NCBI GenBank assembly: GCA_944472135.2
Contig: CALYDD020000393.1
Span: 248,001-312,000 of the forward strand
Reading direction: 5' to 3'
Length of the DNA: 64,000 bases
Source of the DNA: Trichobilharzia regenti
Taxonomy: Eukaryota; Platyhelminthes; Trematoda; Strigeidida; Schistosomatidae
Part shown: positions 24,701 through 36,876 of the stretch, in pieces
How positions within the stretch are numbered: position 1 is the stretch's first letter
Layout of the letters: every line of letters begins with the position of its first letter
Made by a program: the position numbers and the translations under genes
The notes under the pieces: generated by a model
What the model was told of the DNA's origin: nothing
Seen by the model: the letters and a program-made list of their open reading frames with translations, nothing else
Databases searched by the model: none

Positions 24701-26489
24701 ATCATTACTGAATTTTCAGGCAAGGTTGACGCTGAGCTCTCTTAGTCTTAGATCTGTTCATCAATGAGTGGCACAGCTGCCCAGATACTGAGTGATTCGC
24801 TTTCGAATATGCTACAAAGGTGAGACTCATACATGAAATGATGCAGGGAGACATCCAGTTTATGACAGACCGATTATTGAATAGCCTGACAAAAACGTTT
24901 AGTGTGACCTTATTTTTCTTGCTTTATTTACTACAACGAAGTATCTTCTCTCATCTCTGTGACATATATATGCAGGCCCAGAGGTTCTGCTGTAGCTGAA
25001 AGATTATGGTCGCAAGATCGGGATACGATTGAAGAATTCTCACAACGAATTGGTGAACTTCGATGCAGAATGGTCTAGTGAGTCCTTGTATTCTTATATT
25101 CATATGTAATCCAATGAAGCAGATGGAAGTAAATAGACATTTCATGCATATACTGTGATATGTTTGTGCCCTGGCCTTTTTTCAGAAATACTCACTGTTA
25201 GTTGTATCCACTTGTTCCACTGGTGAGTCGCAGTTTTGATCGTATTTGACCCCGCGGCAAAGTGTGTGACGTCCATTTTGTTTCCAACGAAGAATTTCAT
25301 GTTACTTCATTTTTCTTGCATATAATATTAGCACAATCACGGAAATCAGAAAATTTATCCAGCCGCGTTTATTTGAATGTTGCATGGTTAAGGCAAATGC
25401 AAACTTCAAAGATTCATTGAATTAGCTCAAAGGAAAGTGAAGTTTACTAGGCGATTCTACCTCTTGGGATGTATCAAACATCTGAGAGCTTTTCACTGCA
25501 CATGATGAATGTTGCTTAGGTGCTAGTGAAGGCTGTAAATTAACCCTGATGATTAATTTGATGGTTTTGTGCCTTAAAATGTGGCAAATCACCTTACTCG
25601 ATAAATAACAATTTGAAGACAAAACACGTAGTTCAGCAAAGAGGCTCATTTCGGTGAAAGCATTCTCCCGGTTAGCTGTACAATCGAACTTATATACATT
25701 TTTTCTCATTGGATGGGAGTAACAAAAGTGATTAGATGTCGATATTTGTCAATGCATATGAAGAGTTGAATAAGTGTATCAGAGATCCGGTAGAAGAGTT
25801 ATGCAACAAGGTAAATCATTTAATCCCTTTGCACATAGAAACGAAGGAATATACTGAGTTACGTAAGAGTTCCAAAGACATACAAGAGTTACATATAGAG
25901 TCAACAACAAACAAACTAAATTCAAGTGAGAAGAAATCAACACGGTTGTTGCCACGATAGAAGAAGTGATTGAATAATTTTTTTGGTAAGCACATCTACG
26001 GTTTTCTTAAGTGAATGGTTAAGGCTTCAGAAATGCGACAGAGAAGGCAGAGTATTTCCATTGATAGGTTGTTCTTAACTTCGTAGAACACTTTGAAGGA
26101 CGCCTTTGTTGGGATGGAATGGTCGGTGCTCACTAGATGTCCGATTATTTTACTCTTCAAGGGAGAACTACTAGATTTCTGCAATCATGAGTGGGATAGT
26201 GTTCTTGAACCTTTTCAGACAGATATGCGTCCAACTGCCAATGTATCTGGCCCTTAAAAAATAGTAGGTGAACTGATATATGCAGACACAACATAACAAA
26301 ATAACAAGGAGCATCTAAATTTTTATACGCATTATCGCTGTCTACCAATACTAGTTATTCAATGTGCGAAACAACAAAGCTGATTGTAGATTTCTTTGTA
26401 ATTGTTTGACGATTTATTTCAGTAACAACATAGAAGCTCATCCAGTCAACGGTCCAGGTTTCTGCCCAACTAAAATTTTGAGAACATGA
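15735..26489 (+). CDS. GH20 hexosaminidase-like pseudoenzyme, copy B (complete)
   Basis: Eleven exons: 15735-16068, 16111-16223, 16275-16385, 16427-16528, 16588-16696, 18055-18259, 20839-21013, 23512-23686, 24219-24309, 24976-25077, 26423-26489. All introns are GT-AG and the frame is open for 527 codons, close to human HEXA (529). A signal peptide ([16 protein letters not shown]) leads into IVPKPTVY. Fold motifs are kept: HRGMLLDT (Arg166), [33 protein letters not shown] (His258), GGEATLWG and AVAERLWS. The catalytic Asp-Glu is Asn318-Gln319 ([12 protein letters not shown]). Further changes against human HEXA: Trp392 to Tyr374, Tyr421 to Asn419, Glu462 to Thr460, and the Gly before His262 to Ala. 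Known GH20 mechanism needs the Asp-Glu pair, so hydrolysis should be lost; a secreted or lysosomal glycan-binding role is inference. Sequons such as NDST, NYSQ and NYTR suggest glycosylation. Expression is not shown. Confidence 0.9.
17291..17994 (-). mobile_element. short PLE-derived element with ~140-bp inverted-repeat arms (intron 5 of B)
   Basis: Arms at 17291-17429 and 17854-17994 are imperfect inverted repeats, both containing the block read as GCCTGATGATGA..GTTATCGAAAAG in one orientation. Between them, on the minus strand, a frame reads [13 protein letters not shown], then [19 protein letters not shown], the C-terminal end of a Penelope-type GIY-YIG protein. It is present at the same place in copy C, so it predates the duplication. 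Confidence 0.75.
18260..20838. other. intron 6 of copy B
   Basis: This intron of 2.6 kb has no gene. About 18910-19100 is almost identical to 52753-52943 in copy C (roughly three differences in 190 bp), while the flanks differ much more. About 19405-19950 has no counterpart in C. At 20743-20830 lies a solo PLE-end repeat (TTAACTGATGATGTTTTGAG, then TTGCTCATAATAATATCAAG), also missing from C, just before the exon 7 acceptor. Confidence 0.5.
22586..22769 (+). repeat. old tRNA-derived SINE in intron 7 of copy B
   Basis: This degenerate copy of the SINE family seen at 10029 and 37191 starts GTGCGTCGACGGTAG, with a weakened B box (GTGGTTAGATCGCC), the CTAAATTTGGGCTACTGATA block and an A-rich end. 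The orthologous copy sits at 55786-55969 in copy C, so insertion came before the B/C duplication. Confidence 0.65.
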
Positions 26490-28820
26490 ACAAACTGGAG
26501 AAAGTTAATGAAGATTGCTACTCACCATTTTGTGCATCAGAGTTTTATTGATTTTTATTTTATTAAAATGAAATTTCTAAATATTTTCAATATCCACTGA
26601 AATATACTCTTTTGAAAGAAGTAACTTTTGGCTGTCTGAGTGAGTACAGGCTTTGCGAGTTTGCTTTTTACATTACAATGAACCGTAACTCAGCACACTA
26701 TTTGTTAATCGGCGCTGTATGAACGCTTATCAATGGTCAATGTAGTCCATGTCTAACTCACAGCTTCACTGTCACATCTTCACTCGGTTTTCTGTCGTCA
26801 ATTCCAATTAGTTAAACTACCAACAAAAAGCTTTTATTTTCCCATGTGTTCCTATCCACGTAATAATTGAGTGTCCAAGTGATCACATATCGTCTAACTA
26901 CTATTTGAGGAAATGGCGTTGGATGCTTGTTGAAGCCATCTTCACAGCATACTTAGGCCACATGCATTTCATTCTGAATGTTCGTCGAGCGGCAGGCTGT
27001 TGGCTAGTTTGGTGTAACAGTTAGTTCATGCCTATTCTGTGTGTGTTAGGAATTCGAATGTTGTTCTAATCCCGAGTGGTGTAGATAAACACGCCGATTT
27101 TAGAGTAATGAATTCCTATTTCGCCCCCCCGCCCCGACTCCATCTTATGTGGCCTCATCTATGCCATCCATCAACGAAATGATGCTGATTGAGTAAGATA
27201 ATTGAAAGAGGAATGTCTCTTTAGATTGCTGTAGCTGATGCTGATTAGTTTTTTCGCCAGGTGTCTTCACCACCACCTGATTTTCAACGCTTGCCTCAAT
27301 TCCTGTTTTTGCCGCTTCCGCTGTCACCTTCTCGGTTAGGCTAGAATTCGGTCACTGCGATGCGTATAATTTCACCAAGATATAATTTCATTTGATAAAA
27401 ACAGACAGTAATGCCGTTTTATTTACGAATAGTGTGTAGAGCAAATTTTTCTGCTCACGATGTCATCGATTAGCCCAGATAAGTTTTTCAGACTCAATTT
27501 TACATTTCCATTACTTACTGGCAATAATATTCTATAAATATTTCTGTTTCTGGTACTGAGTTTTCCTTATGCCAAGTGTTCAGTGTACATTCGATGGACA
27601 TGGATTCAGTGGTGATCTACTGCCTTCACTAAATTGTATCGCTTTAGGAACTGCGTCAACCTAATTTGGGATTTTATATTAGCGAATGCAATACGACTCC
27701 CAGATTTTCTCCAAGCTATTCGTTTTACTAAAGTCAGTCATTCTGCACTTAGTTGCATTTTCATTTCCTGAATACCTGAGTTACGCCGCTCTAATCGACT
27801 GATTTATGTGGGTGAGGTGTCAGTTGCTGCAAGGCACTGTTCAGATGAAATTAGTTTGTCTATTAGTTTGACTAATCTAACATGTATCATTAAAATCTAA
27901 CAAAATAAAATTCATAAACAATAACCACCAATAACTGTTTATGTAATACAAGAATATAAGTACGAGTTCAAAGATTAAGGTGTAATTTATTCATTAATTA
28001 AACTGACACCACACAAATTAAATTTAAAAATGCGTCTTGTTATCTTTCTGTCTCTCTCTGTATCATTGACGTTAGTTTCAAAGTACTCACATATTTCAGT
28101 AGAAAAACAACCAACACGACTATTTGTTTTCGAAATGAAACACACTTTTTCAGCCTACTTGACATTTGTACGTGAATAGTCACTTCAACAAATAATAAAG
28201 TAAGAGAGATGAATAACTAATTCAACACGTTTTTTCGTTATATTTTTCACAAAACTATCCTTTCAAAATAAGATGTTTAGCTTAATTTCCAGTGAAGACG
28301 AGAATTCGCTGAAACAAGGCGAATTCAGTGGATTGACAGGAAAGAGAATTTATGTCTTCCGGTCTCAAACTCTGAATAACTACACTGAATACGCATAGGC
28401 TTCTTAATTATTTTCATCGGGTTTCTGGCGTATTACTCACTACTTCACTATAATTTCAAGAAAAACCATCTCTTACTGCTATTCAGTGAGTTAAGCAGAT
28501 GGCTTTATAAATCACATATATTGAGGACGATTCTGGAGAATAGTGAGGGATTCACCTAACCATCTTCTAAGCTGATTAAATCGAATACTCACAAATATGC
28601 TAACTGGTGTTTACCTTCCGTGAAGTCATACTAAAACATATTGTATTAGTGAGTTTGTCATAACCATCACGAAGTTCTTCAAGACATGAAACATATTAGC
28701 TTGCTAGGAAATAACGCATCAATGTGGCTCGACTCAGCACAAATTTTCGAACTTAAATGTCCGGTGACAACTCATGGGAGATAATGTTCCGGAAAAATTC
28801 CTAGAATCATTATTTAGATA
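26490..28820. other. 3' flank of copy B, no gene identified
   Basis: Most of this stretch can be aligned with the 3' flank of copy C (61358-62270 and 63690-64000), and its first 330 bp also with copy A. A C-rich run lies at about 27124-27135. No exon or RNA gene is recognised. A 49-codon frame at 28030-28179 with a signal-like start is not conserved in C. Confidence 0.45.
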
Positions 28821-29800
28821 AAGCAATAAGAAGACGTAATTTGTCTGAATCGTGTAATATATTTGCCCAACACATTTCGAACAATCTGATCACACACGGA
28901 CTTGTCATAGGAATGATATATATATATGAAATTAATAAACAGATAAGAGGAGAGGAAATAGACAAGTTAGGTCAAGTTAAAAGGACATATCCAAGGTCAA
29001 AGTAACAATGAAGACCACTAAACCAAATAACAGAGGTAATAGTACATCTGCTGTGGTATCAAAACAAAAGATGCATACTTCAAGCTAGCCTATATTGGGC
29101 ATCATAGCAGCCTAATAACTAAACAAAGACTGAACGCTGCCGTTAAAAAAAGACTTCTTATGCAGCTTATATCATAATAATTGAAAATGTGAAGCCAATG
29201 TTACTATTTAAGCCCTTCGAACATGCGAAAAATGCTGTCACAGCCCACTCTATTTACCAATATGAATCTACATGTGACACATATACAAATGGACGACTCA
29301 TCGGTCTCTGCAAGTAAGGGCTGGCTTCAAAGCATACTCCTGAAACAAATAGAATCTTCAGAACCCATAAACGCTGAGAAAAGACGACCTAGCTCCCCTA
29401 TTGCGAAATATATTATAGAGACAGGACATACAATTGACGTTAACAGATCTTTTAGACCTATCTATAAAATGTATTTGGGGCGTATCCTAACGTTTGTGGA
29501 AGCCCTAACGATTAGAAAGTTTAAACCACCTCTATGCGTTTAAAAGCAATTCGTCATCACATTAAACCTTCCTTGGTAATTTTGTTTTGATACCACAGAA
29601 GATTTACTATTACCTCTGTTATGCGGTTTAGTGACCGTCATTGTTATTTTAACCTTGAATATGTCGTTTTAACTTGAACTTATTTGTTTATTTTCTCACC
29701 TCTTATACCTCTATTAATTTCATATATATTCATTCCTATGAAAAGCCCGTGTGTGATCAGATTGCTCGATTGGGACAGATTACATCTTCTTATTTCTTAG
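28821..29800 (+). mobile_element. PLE-derived element with ~220-bp inverted-repeat arms
   Basis: Arms at 28821-29070 and 29580-29800 are imperfect inverted repeats. Both contain the GTGGTATCAAAACAAAA block and the CAATCTGATCACACACGG block, with a short insertion in the left arm. The roughly 510 bp between them code on the plus strand for the end of a Penelope GIY-YIG protein. It belongs to a different PLE family from the element at 17291 but has the same layout. Confidence 0.75.
29223..29543 (+). pseudogene. PLE GIY-YIG C-terminus fragment
   Basis: The C-terminal part of the open frame reads SPIAKYIIETGHTIDVNRSF, then ILTFVEALTIRKFKPPLCV. This matches the conserved end of Penelope-like proteins (helix with ETGH, then EAL.IRKFKP.LC). 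The beginning of the nuclease domain and the whole RT are absent. It cannot be functional alone; it is the coding remnant inside the inverted-repeat element. Confidence 0.75.
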
Positions 29801-30048
29801 TCCAAAGGCATTAAGAGAACTAAGTGTTTTAAATAATCGTTATTGTTTAAATATCTGACAACCACTTAAGCTATCGACTAACAATCAGTAGTGTGATAAA
29901 TGTTTTTAAAAGTGGATAACTGTAAAAATTTTGGTCTAAGTCTCCCAGAAACTGTAATAAATCATTCCGAACTTGCTTTTGGAAAATTCGGAAGATGTTT
30001 ATTTTGAAGTCCAAGATAACTTCCGATATTTAAAATATCACGGAACTC

Positions 30049-31920
30049 GTGATAGCAAAAATTATGCACACTAATTACGACGACCGAAATAGTGAACATT
30101 TCAGAGAAGTACTTTTACCAGTAAAACATCAGAGGAATATCAGAAACTACACCATACACGAAATGAAAAGCTCACAGTTGTGCGAAATAACCAAAACTCT
30201 CAATATTCTGATTAAAATATCCAGAGAAGCCTAAAGAATGCTCGTTTTTGGTAGCAAGATGTTCGACAAATTGATTGACGAAAATGAGTTGACACTGATT
30301 AAACTATCGAACGAGTCTCTTCCACCTCTCCATGCAACCGAGTGCCTAGTCAACACTTCAATAGGAGAACTAAATCCTTGTGGGATAGAAATGCTCACAA
30401 AAGTATCAAATGCCGAATTGAGTTTCAATGAACTGCAGTGTGAGAATGTTATTCCCAGGACAAGTGCACCACTGAGCTTAACAAATTAGACGATAACACC
30501 AGATCTCCTTGTGCATTCGAATTAAAACAAGCAGATGAAGAGGAATTAAACTTAAAGAAATCAGAAGCAATGGATCTAACTAATCTCAGGAATCATAAAG
30601 ACGCAGGTATCACGCTTACTGGTTCAGCGGAGGGTGGGCTAGGGTATTTATATATATATATATATATATATAACTATTTTATAACGTTCAAAGAAAGCAT
30701 TAAAATGCGTCAGTATGTGAAAGTTCACCAGCTTACAGATATGCTGATTCATGAGACTGAGGAATCTGCAATCGTCACCTACTGAGCATAAATAATTTAA
30801 TTTTATGCCTTTAACTAATAGTGCCAGTAGAGTAAACAAAAGCGTTATGCTGCATAAACCGCTTTACACTACAAGGCCAGTAGTCGATTTTAGAAATGAA
30901 ACAGACAAATGAGTTGTCTGAAAGCACATAGTCGACAAATTATCACACTAAAACTCTTTGAAACTAACTATAGATTGCTGAATTCACAAGAAACGAAAGG
31001 AAGTGAAATCACATTCAAATCACAAATAATGAAAAATGGTTAGTTTTGATATGTATGATCCTTGCAATAATGTAGCTGCGATTATGACTATGGAAGCAGT
31101 TAAAATTGGATGAACTGCTTATCGTGAATCACGCGTACAATCGAGTTGCTCAAAGAGTAGATTACTCTCGGAATTCAATGTGTCTTGTGTCTGCTGTCTT
31201 CACATTCAAAAGACAGATTAATAGACAGTGAGAGGGGATAGCAATGAGATTACCAATATCTTCAATCGTAAGCCTAATCTTCATGGATAGTTGGGAAAAA
31301 TCTTCTGCAAAGCAGTGTAGAGAGTTGTGGATTACATTTTCACTATGTTATAAACACAGCATACCTGCGATCTATCCGCACCGACAACATTGGTGGTAAT
31401 GTGAAAAAATTCTCATTTGAGTTACGAAACTACCACAGAGATTTAGTCGTGTCAAGTCGGGAAATAAATCGGACACAAGAATGCCATTATACCCAAATGC
31501 GTTTACGAACATCCATGACATTGTGGTGAATACTCAGACTCTAGGCAATTCCAACTGTCAAATTCAAAGGGAGGCTTAGAAGGTTACTCACAAAGCTGTC
31601 AGAGTTATGGGGTGGCACATCAGAGTCGATATCATGAAATGAAACTGATAAAAGGAGTATAATTTCTAGGTATCCATTCTACAAACTTCAGTAGGAATCA
31701 CAATAAGGCTAGAAATAACGTAAAAATGGAACAGTGATCCTACTAACCTCAAGATTAATAAGAAGGCATTTGAAATATTGTCAGTGCTTCCATATAAGGA
31801 AAGGACTGTGGAAACTCTACATAGGATTCCTAATAAAGCGGGAGATATGGCAACATTTTAGCCAAGACGGACACTGCGCTAGACGCGGATCAGTCAAATT
31901 ATTGTACACTGACTAACCCA
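30049..31920 (+). mobile_element. old, heavily decayed Penelope-like element
   Basis: Frames match in order the PLE at 12.3-15.4 kb. At 30250-30480, FDKLIDENE and LNPCGIEMLTKVSNAELSFN resemble FNKLIEEKN and the VLEKGLNFNVTVNKL region. At about 30500-30620, SPCAFELKQADEEELNLKKS is followed by NHKDAGITLTGSAEGG (compare DKNIVIAKADKGNAT). At about 30860, KPLYTTRPVVDFRNE resembles KPGYPIRPIVDFRN. At about 31035, SFDMYDPCNNVAAIMTMEAV resembles SFDITSLYTNIPVNMALEAV. At about 31230, EGIAMRLPISSIVSLIFMDS resembles EGVAMGSPISPIVADIFMDS. Many stops and frameshifts occur. A (TA)n run sits at about 30647-30672. Confidence 0.7.
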
Positions 31921-32884
31921 AGGGAGCTGACTAGCTTGGAGAAAAACGCATCACTTGCAATCCAAACACTAACACACAATCACACACAACTGGTGATGAC
32001 AGAGCAACATCTCATAAACTAGATGGAGACTGAGGTTGACCACTGAATCCATCTTCACCTAATCTACATGCACCATGTGCAGTACAAAAGAAACAAAAGC
32101 CACCAACGGAAGCATAGAAGGGGGTACGAGTGCTGTGACCTTCCAATAAATCTGATCAAACCTTTCTAAGACTAGTTCATTTATCTGTGTTACACTTGTT
32201 CAGAAACTGATTTTATGTATGCCTAGACAACACTTATCACTGTGTGACTGAACATTGTTGTTTGATCATGTCTGTTATACACCTCACGACCGGGTATAGT
32301 TGGAATTAGCTCACGTACTTTGAAAGTTTAGTTACACTAAAAAAGTGCAATTTTTCAAGTTTTCATTTGCATTTCTTGGTATGACGTTGTCAGTATTTAG
32401 TCGTACGCAGCATTTGGTGCATTAGAGAACGTGATGACTTAATTGTACCACACTATACAGAATGGAGGTAGCTACCAGTATGCAACATAACCAATTAAAT
32501 AACACCGCATCACACTGTCTTATATGAGAAAAACTTCATATCATGTAATATCTGCTCTACTGCAAGATTTGTTAAGGATAAATTTGAGAGCGGTTAGGAA
32601 ACGAAGTGGAGGAATTTTTCGACGAATTTTGAAATATCTACGCATATGTACTCCACCTTCCAGCGTGTAAAGTTTTGTTTTAACAGTCACCCATATAGAT
32701 ATGCTCGGATGCCGTTTTGCGTACCTCCCTTGCGCTGTTAACATGTACATTCTTTGAGTTGGTAATTTAGTAGTACCGGATAGATGAGCTGTTGATTCTG
32801 GGTTTCTTGATGCCTTCACAAAATGGTTTACTCCTCCCGGTACCTCTGACACTTGCTAGTTGGGGAACGTGTGCTCAGGCACGT
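31921..32884. other. no recognisable gene
   Basis: No exon, RNA gene or repeat family is recognised here. The frame at 32541-32852 (minus) shows no known motif and is not supported. Confidence 0.35.
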
Positions 32885-33975
32885 ATTGTTCTTATTACAT
32901 TGAGTTCTGAAAGGAACATAGGGCTTCAACAACACATCACCATTTTGTCCTATTTTCTGTCATCCTCTTCATATGGGTCCATAATTGCCCATAATCTCTC
33001 ATCTCCTTCTCTCACGTCTCCTCCATATCAGCCTCTCACCGAGGACCCACTAATCGCTTCCCACTGCGATTCCACTCGAGTAATGGCATGCTTTGCGTGC
33101 AATATCATCCGATAGCCTCCTCAACATATAGCCGGTCCATCTCCCTTTTTCTCCTATATGTTTGTTGAATGATAGGCTCTCAGTTGGTTTATTCCAATGC
33201 AGATTTTCTTGCTGCTGATTGTCTCTGACCGGCTGACAACTTGATCTTCAGTGTAGTGACAGAGAAGTCAGCTGTTGATAAATTCTGCAATCTGTTGGAA
33301 ATCCTTTTCGTGACACACTTGCCAAGTTTCTCGCCCATATAGAAGCACTGACTGACTTCACATTTGTATTGAAAATCCGAATCTTGTTCTTGATTCTGGT
33401 TAACTGCAGGAGACTTCCAAACTGGGTTCAGGTTGATGAAGGCGTATCTTGCGTTTTCTAGAAAAGTAGAGGAATCAATATCTGCCAAATTTCTCCCGTT
33501 AATGGGGATAAATGCTGGTTGCTTTTGTTGCTGTTAATTGGTTATCTTCATTACCTCCATCTTCTCTATGTTCACCTGGAGTAGTTTTTCTGCTGGTCAC
33601 GTCTTCAGCCAGTTTGTTAGTTTCTGCCTGTAAGTCCTCGTGTTTGTGTGACATTAGATTTAAACCATCCACACGTGAAGTCCGCATCTTCAAAAGTCTT
33701 CTTATCTGTCTGACAATCCACCGGAATTAGAAATATCACTGGTGATAATAGACAGCCAACTTGGCTTACCCCTGTATTCACTTCAAACGACACTCTGAGT
33801 TTTCGGTTGTGGATCGCATGACGCGTGGCAATGTCATATAATCAGCTAATAAATGAGGTTGATAAAGACTTGAGCACTGCAAGCCGTAGTGTTTAGGTAT
33901 TTTCTAAAATACTACTCAGTCGACTTTTTGGAAGTCGAGGAAGTTGAGGTCTGGAGGGGTTTGATTGCCATTCTG
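32885..33975 (-). mobile_element. RTE-clade retrotransposon 3' fragment
   Basis: On the minus strand from about 33975 downward it reads LNFLDFQKVD (compare LNFIDFEKAFDSVDR), then GVSQVGCLLSPVIFLIPVD (the RT motif of the RQ(G/A)CLLSP type), DGLNLMSHKHEDLQAETNKL (33.7 kb), FINLNPVWKS and KRISNRLQNL (33.4-33.3 kb), and the C-terminal LRRLSDDIARKA region (33.1 kb). It ends near 32885. This is the 3' half of the same family as the copy at 46.9-49.3 kb, 5'-truncated and frameshifted. Confidence 0.75.
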
Positions 33976-35690
33976 TGCTTTGTTTGGTGACGACGAATAG
34001 AATTACAATTTGATCAGCACGTGCGCCGCCACATGTTGGCTATTGAAGTCGACGTTCAACTACTCACCTGTAGAGTATTCTTTGTCACAGACTGTAACTT
34101 TGGATACTATTCTTGGTTGACACCACAACGGCGACTAGCATCATCCCGAACAACAACAGAAAAGCGTCTGTGGCCAACATCTCTAAAACTATTCGCCGCC
34201 AACGCTTCGCTCATTATGACACATAGTAAAAGGTTCTGAGACCGTAAAATTAAACTAGGATGTTCTTCCCGCTGACTTTTCATAATGGCCTATTTGTATA
34301 GACCACTTGTTGCGGTAATAGTCGCTGGTTGATGCAGGTAGCTATGCATTGACTAACCATATAAAACTAATTTCATTAGAAGCGGGCATCGTGTAACTAG
34401 TCCATAGCGTCAACACAACCTTACAGATGAAAGGAATGTGGTCTGTGCCGCATTTTCTCGCTTTAGTATCTCACATCCTGTAGTAAGTAAGGAAGTCATT
34501 TATTCGGTGAAAATCAGTGCATTTCACTTTCGAGTTGAAATGCGCCATTGGAAAACCCGAAAACATCAAAAATGATTCTGGGAAATTTACGCTACCTAAC
34601 GTCGATCTAGGAAGTTTCATCGGAACACAGTTTTATCAACATTCACTGCGAAAAAAAGATATTCATGCTTCATATACCCGGTAATGCTCAAATGAATGAA
34701 TTTAAAAAGAGAAGTGATGTGTACTTGTCATAGTTTTAGATGGTCAACTAAGAATGATCATTGTTTAGTAATAATTATCCTGAACTCATATGTATGACGA
34801 AGTCTGTTATTCAGTAGACACACCGTGTGTCATCAAAGTAAATTGGCACCTGGTGAGACACATATTCATAAAAACAGCAGGAGAATCACCGGAATTTCGA
34901 AAACATTGGACGTTGGAAAGCGCCTACCCAAAGGAAGACCAAGGAAAACACTACGAACTTAGATCTTACATACAGAATAACCATCCCTCACATACAAACC
35001 TCAATATATTACGGGCATCTTATAAATCGGAATCTAAAGCACTACATTGTGAAAAGATCTGATTCTATATTGGAGAGGATGGAAACCTTGATTTACATGG
35101 CTCACCTGTTACTTCTTTGCATTCCTACTGTTTAACTTTTTAAGTAGCATGAAATTATATTTGTCACATCGTGACCATAGTTTTATTTCTACCGGAATGC
35201 ATCTCACTTATTGTACTAATACTCTATTTCAGCTGGCCTAATTATCTTCTTGTGGTTGGATGGTATTCGCTGAACATTCACCTCTCTGTTAAATATTTCG
35301 TATTAATTTGTTTGTTGGATGTATCATACAGTGAAACAGTATTGATCACCGGATGACGTTTCGAAAACAATGAATCGTTCGAAGCCACATCACGTGTGAT
35401 TTTTGTTGATTGTTATAAATACCAAGCGAAATCCTATTGGTCACAGTGCACAGTAACCTGGCGACTTTACAGACGGAGATACAAAACCTCACCTCTGGAA
35501 ATTCCCCATTTTGCGATGTCACTGAGCCATGTGCTCTGCGAAAGTGGGCAGAAGCTATGGCTACTGTACCGTTTTGTAAAGCTGTAACCGGAGGCTGAAT
35601 TTCACGAAGCGACTCAAGGGTTGCGTCCAGTTTTATACTACTCAAAACTCACACACTACGTTAGATGTGATAGAGAAGATTTGTAGCTCA
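33976..35690. other. no identified gene; one unexplained frame
   Basis: The only notable frame is 34790-35062 (+, 90 codons, with ESPEFRKHWTLESAYPKEDQ). I do not recognise it and see no splice sites or partner copy to support it. Around 35300-35365 lies a PLE-end-like block (GGATGACGTTTCGAAAACAA), related to the arms of the element at 44457. Confidence 0.35.
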
Positions 35691-35699
35691 GGTGGATGA

Positions 35700-36672
35700 T
35701 TTTGACGTGTTCTCTGAGCTGCATGGTTGATTTGCGAAGTTTTCATCACCCTACTAAATGACATCTTCAGCGCATACTTCAAATTGAAGTGAGCTTTCAG
35801 ATTTCTCCACGAGTTTATTAATTATCTTTCCCGGTGACCTTGGACGTGATTGGTTGTGTTTTGTGTGTTTTCACACCATCTAGACAGCTACTTGTATTGG
35901 AACTGATTGTTTCTTTGACTTGAACTTTGACCCTTTATGTGTGAGGTTTCTTTCTTATCGGTTGATAGATTTTGTCTATCTCGATGATTCACTGGAATGC
36001 CAAGCCTCTAAAAATTCTCTAGCATTCTTGTTGTTTCCTCTGTCTAATATTTGAACGTTGTCCAAGTGGAATTGATGTCCGTGGTTGTCTGTATGCGGTG
36101 GGGCAATATGAGGGAGTGGAAATCATGTATTTTGACAGCTAGCTTATGTTCGTGAATACGAAGACGAAGGGGACGTTTACTTTGACCAATGTAGCGTTTT
36201 TCGCAGTTGTTACAATTTATTTTGTAGATGATGTTGGTTTTATCTTCTTTCGCTGTTGAGTCTTTTGTTGACATAGAATTGAGTGAAGTGACTTTGTTGG
36301 TTTGTGTACGAGGTCAATTCCTAAAGGTTTGAAGAGTCTTTTAGTGATTTCGGAGACATCCTTTATAAATGCTAAGGCGATTTTCTTTTTGCTTTCCTCA
36401 GAGGCTTTTGGTTCGATAGGTTGGCTTAGGAGTATATGTCTTTTGATGAAGTTCCGTGGATATCCATTCTTTTGGAAGACGTCCATTACATATATTGAAG
36501 AAAAATATGTTGCCTGCAGTTTAAATGTAGTGAAATCCACATATTCATTGCCACTGTAGTGGGAGCGAGTTTGGTTATATCATTACAGAAGATGAGAATC
36601 AGAAGACATTCACCGGTTCTCATCCGATCACCGAGGTTTAGAAAAGTAGGGCTCGATGGGAATGCCAGGTGT
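35700..36672 (-). mobile_element. Penelope-like element 3' fragment (third family)
   Basis: On the minus strand, 36217-36540 has RNFIKRHILL, KKKIALAFIKDVSEITKRLF and LGIDLVHKPTKSL, the linker between RT and endonuclease. A frameshift leads into 36044-36274 with IIYKINCNNCEKRYIGQSKR and LRLRIHEHKLAVKIHDFHS, a well-kept GIY-YIG start (YKI, YIGQ, R, EH). Further on, SINR-type and end motifs decay toward 35700. The RT itself is absent. The 36540-36672 part recurs inverted at 43738-43915. Confidence 0.75.
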
Positions 36673-36692
36673 CGTTGATTTTTCGGCTGTTC

Positions 36693-36876
36693 ACTCACTC
36701 ATAAACACTGAGTAGTTGTTAGTTGAAGGGCTATTTCCTTCAGGTGAAATAGTGAAGGTGTATTTTTGCTGACAAAGACACCTCTGGCATTTCTCTTAGG
36801 AGTGCTTTACAACAGCATGTAGAGGTGACTTTTCTTTTCCAAGCACTGCTTCAAGTGCAACATGGAATTTTCAGTA
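36693..36876. repeat. repeat R, first copy (pair with 43541-43722)
   Basis: The two stretches are in direct orientation and share ACTCATAAACACTGAGT, GAGGGCTATTTCCTTYAGGTGA-type sequence, CTCTGGCATT, CAACATGCA-type and GGAATTTTCAGTAT blocks. Each lies beside a piece of the same PLE, but the PLE pieces are inverted relative to each other. The repeat codes for nothing visible and may be PLE flanking or UTR sequence. Confidence 0.55.

Noticed and set aside
28030..28179. A 49-codon frame with a signal-peptide-like start (MRLVIFLSLSVSLTLVS), which recalls schistosome micro-exon genes.
   Set aside because: The matching sequence in the flank of copy C (from 63861) is out of frame and has stops, so there is no sign of coding selection; the CT-rich microsatellite creates the hydrophobic run.
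30644..30672. (TA)n run.
   Set aside because: A simple microsatellite inside a decayed PLE; it only extends spurious frames such as 30570-30785.
34790..35062. A 90-codon frame (MYDEVCYSVDTPC...).
   Set aside because: No recognised domain, no splice context and no second copy; a homology search against fluke proteomes would decide. Not listed as a gene.
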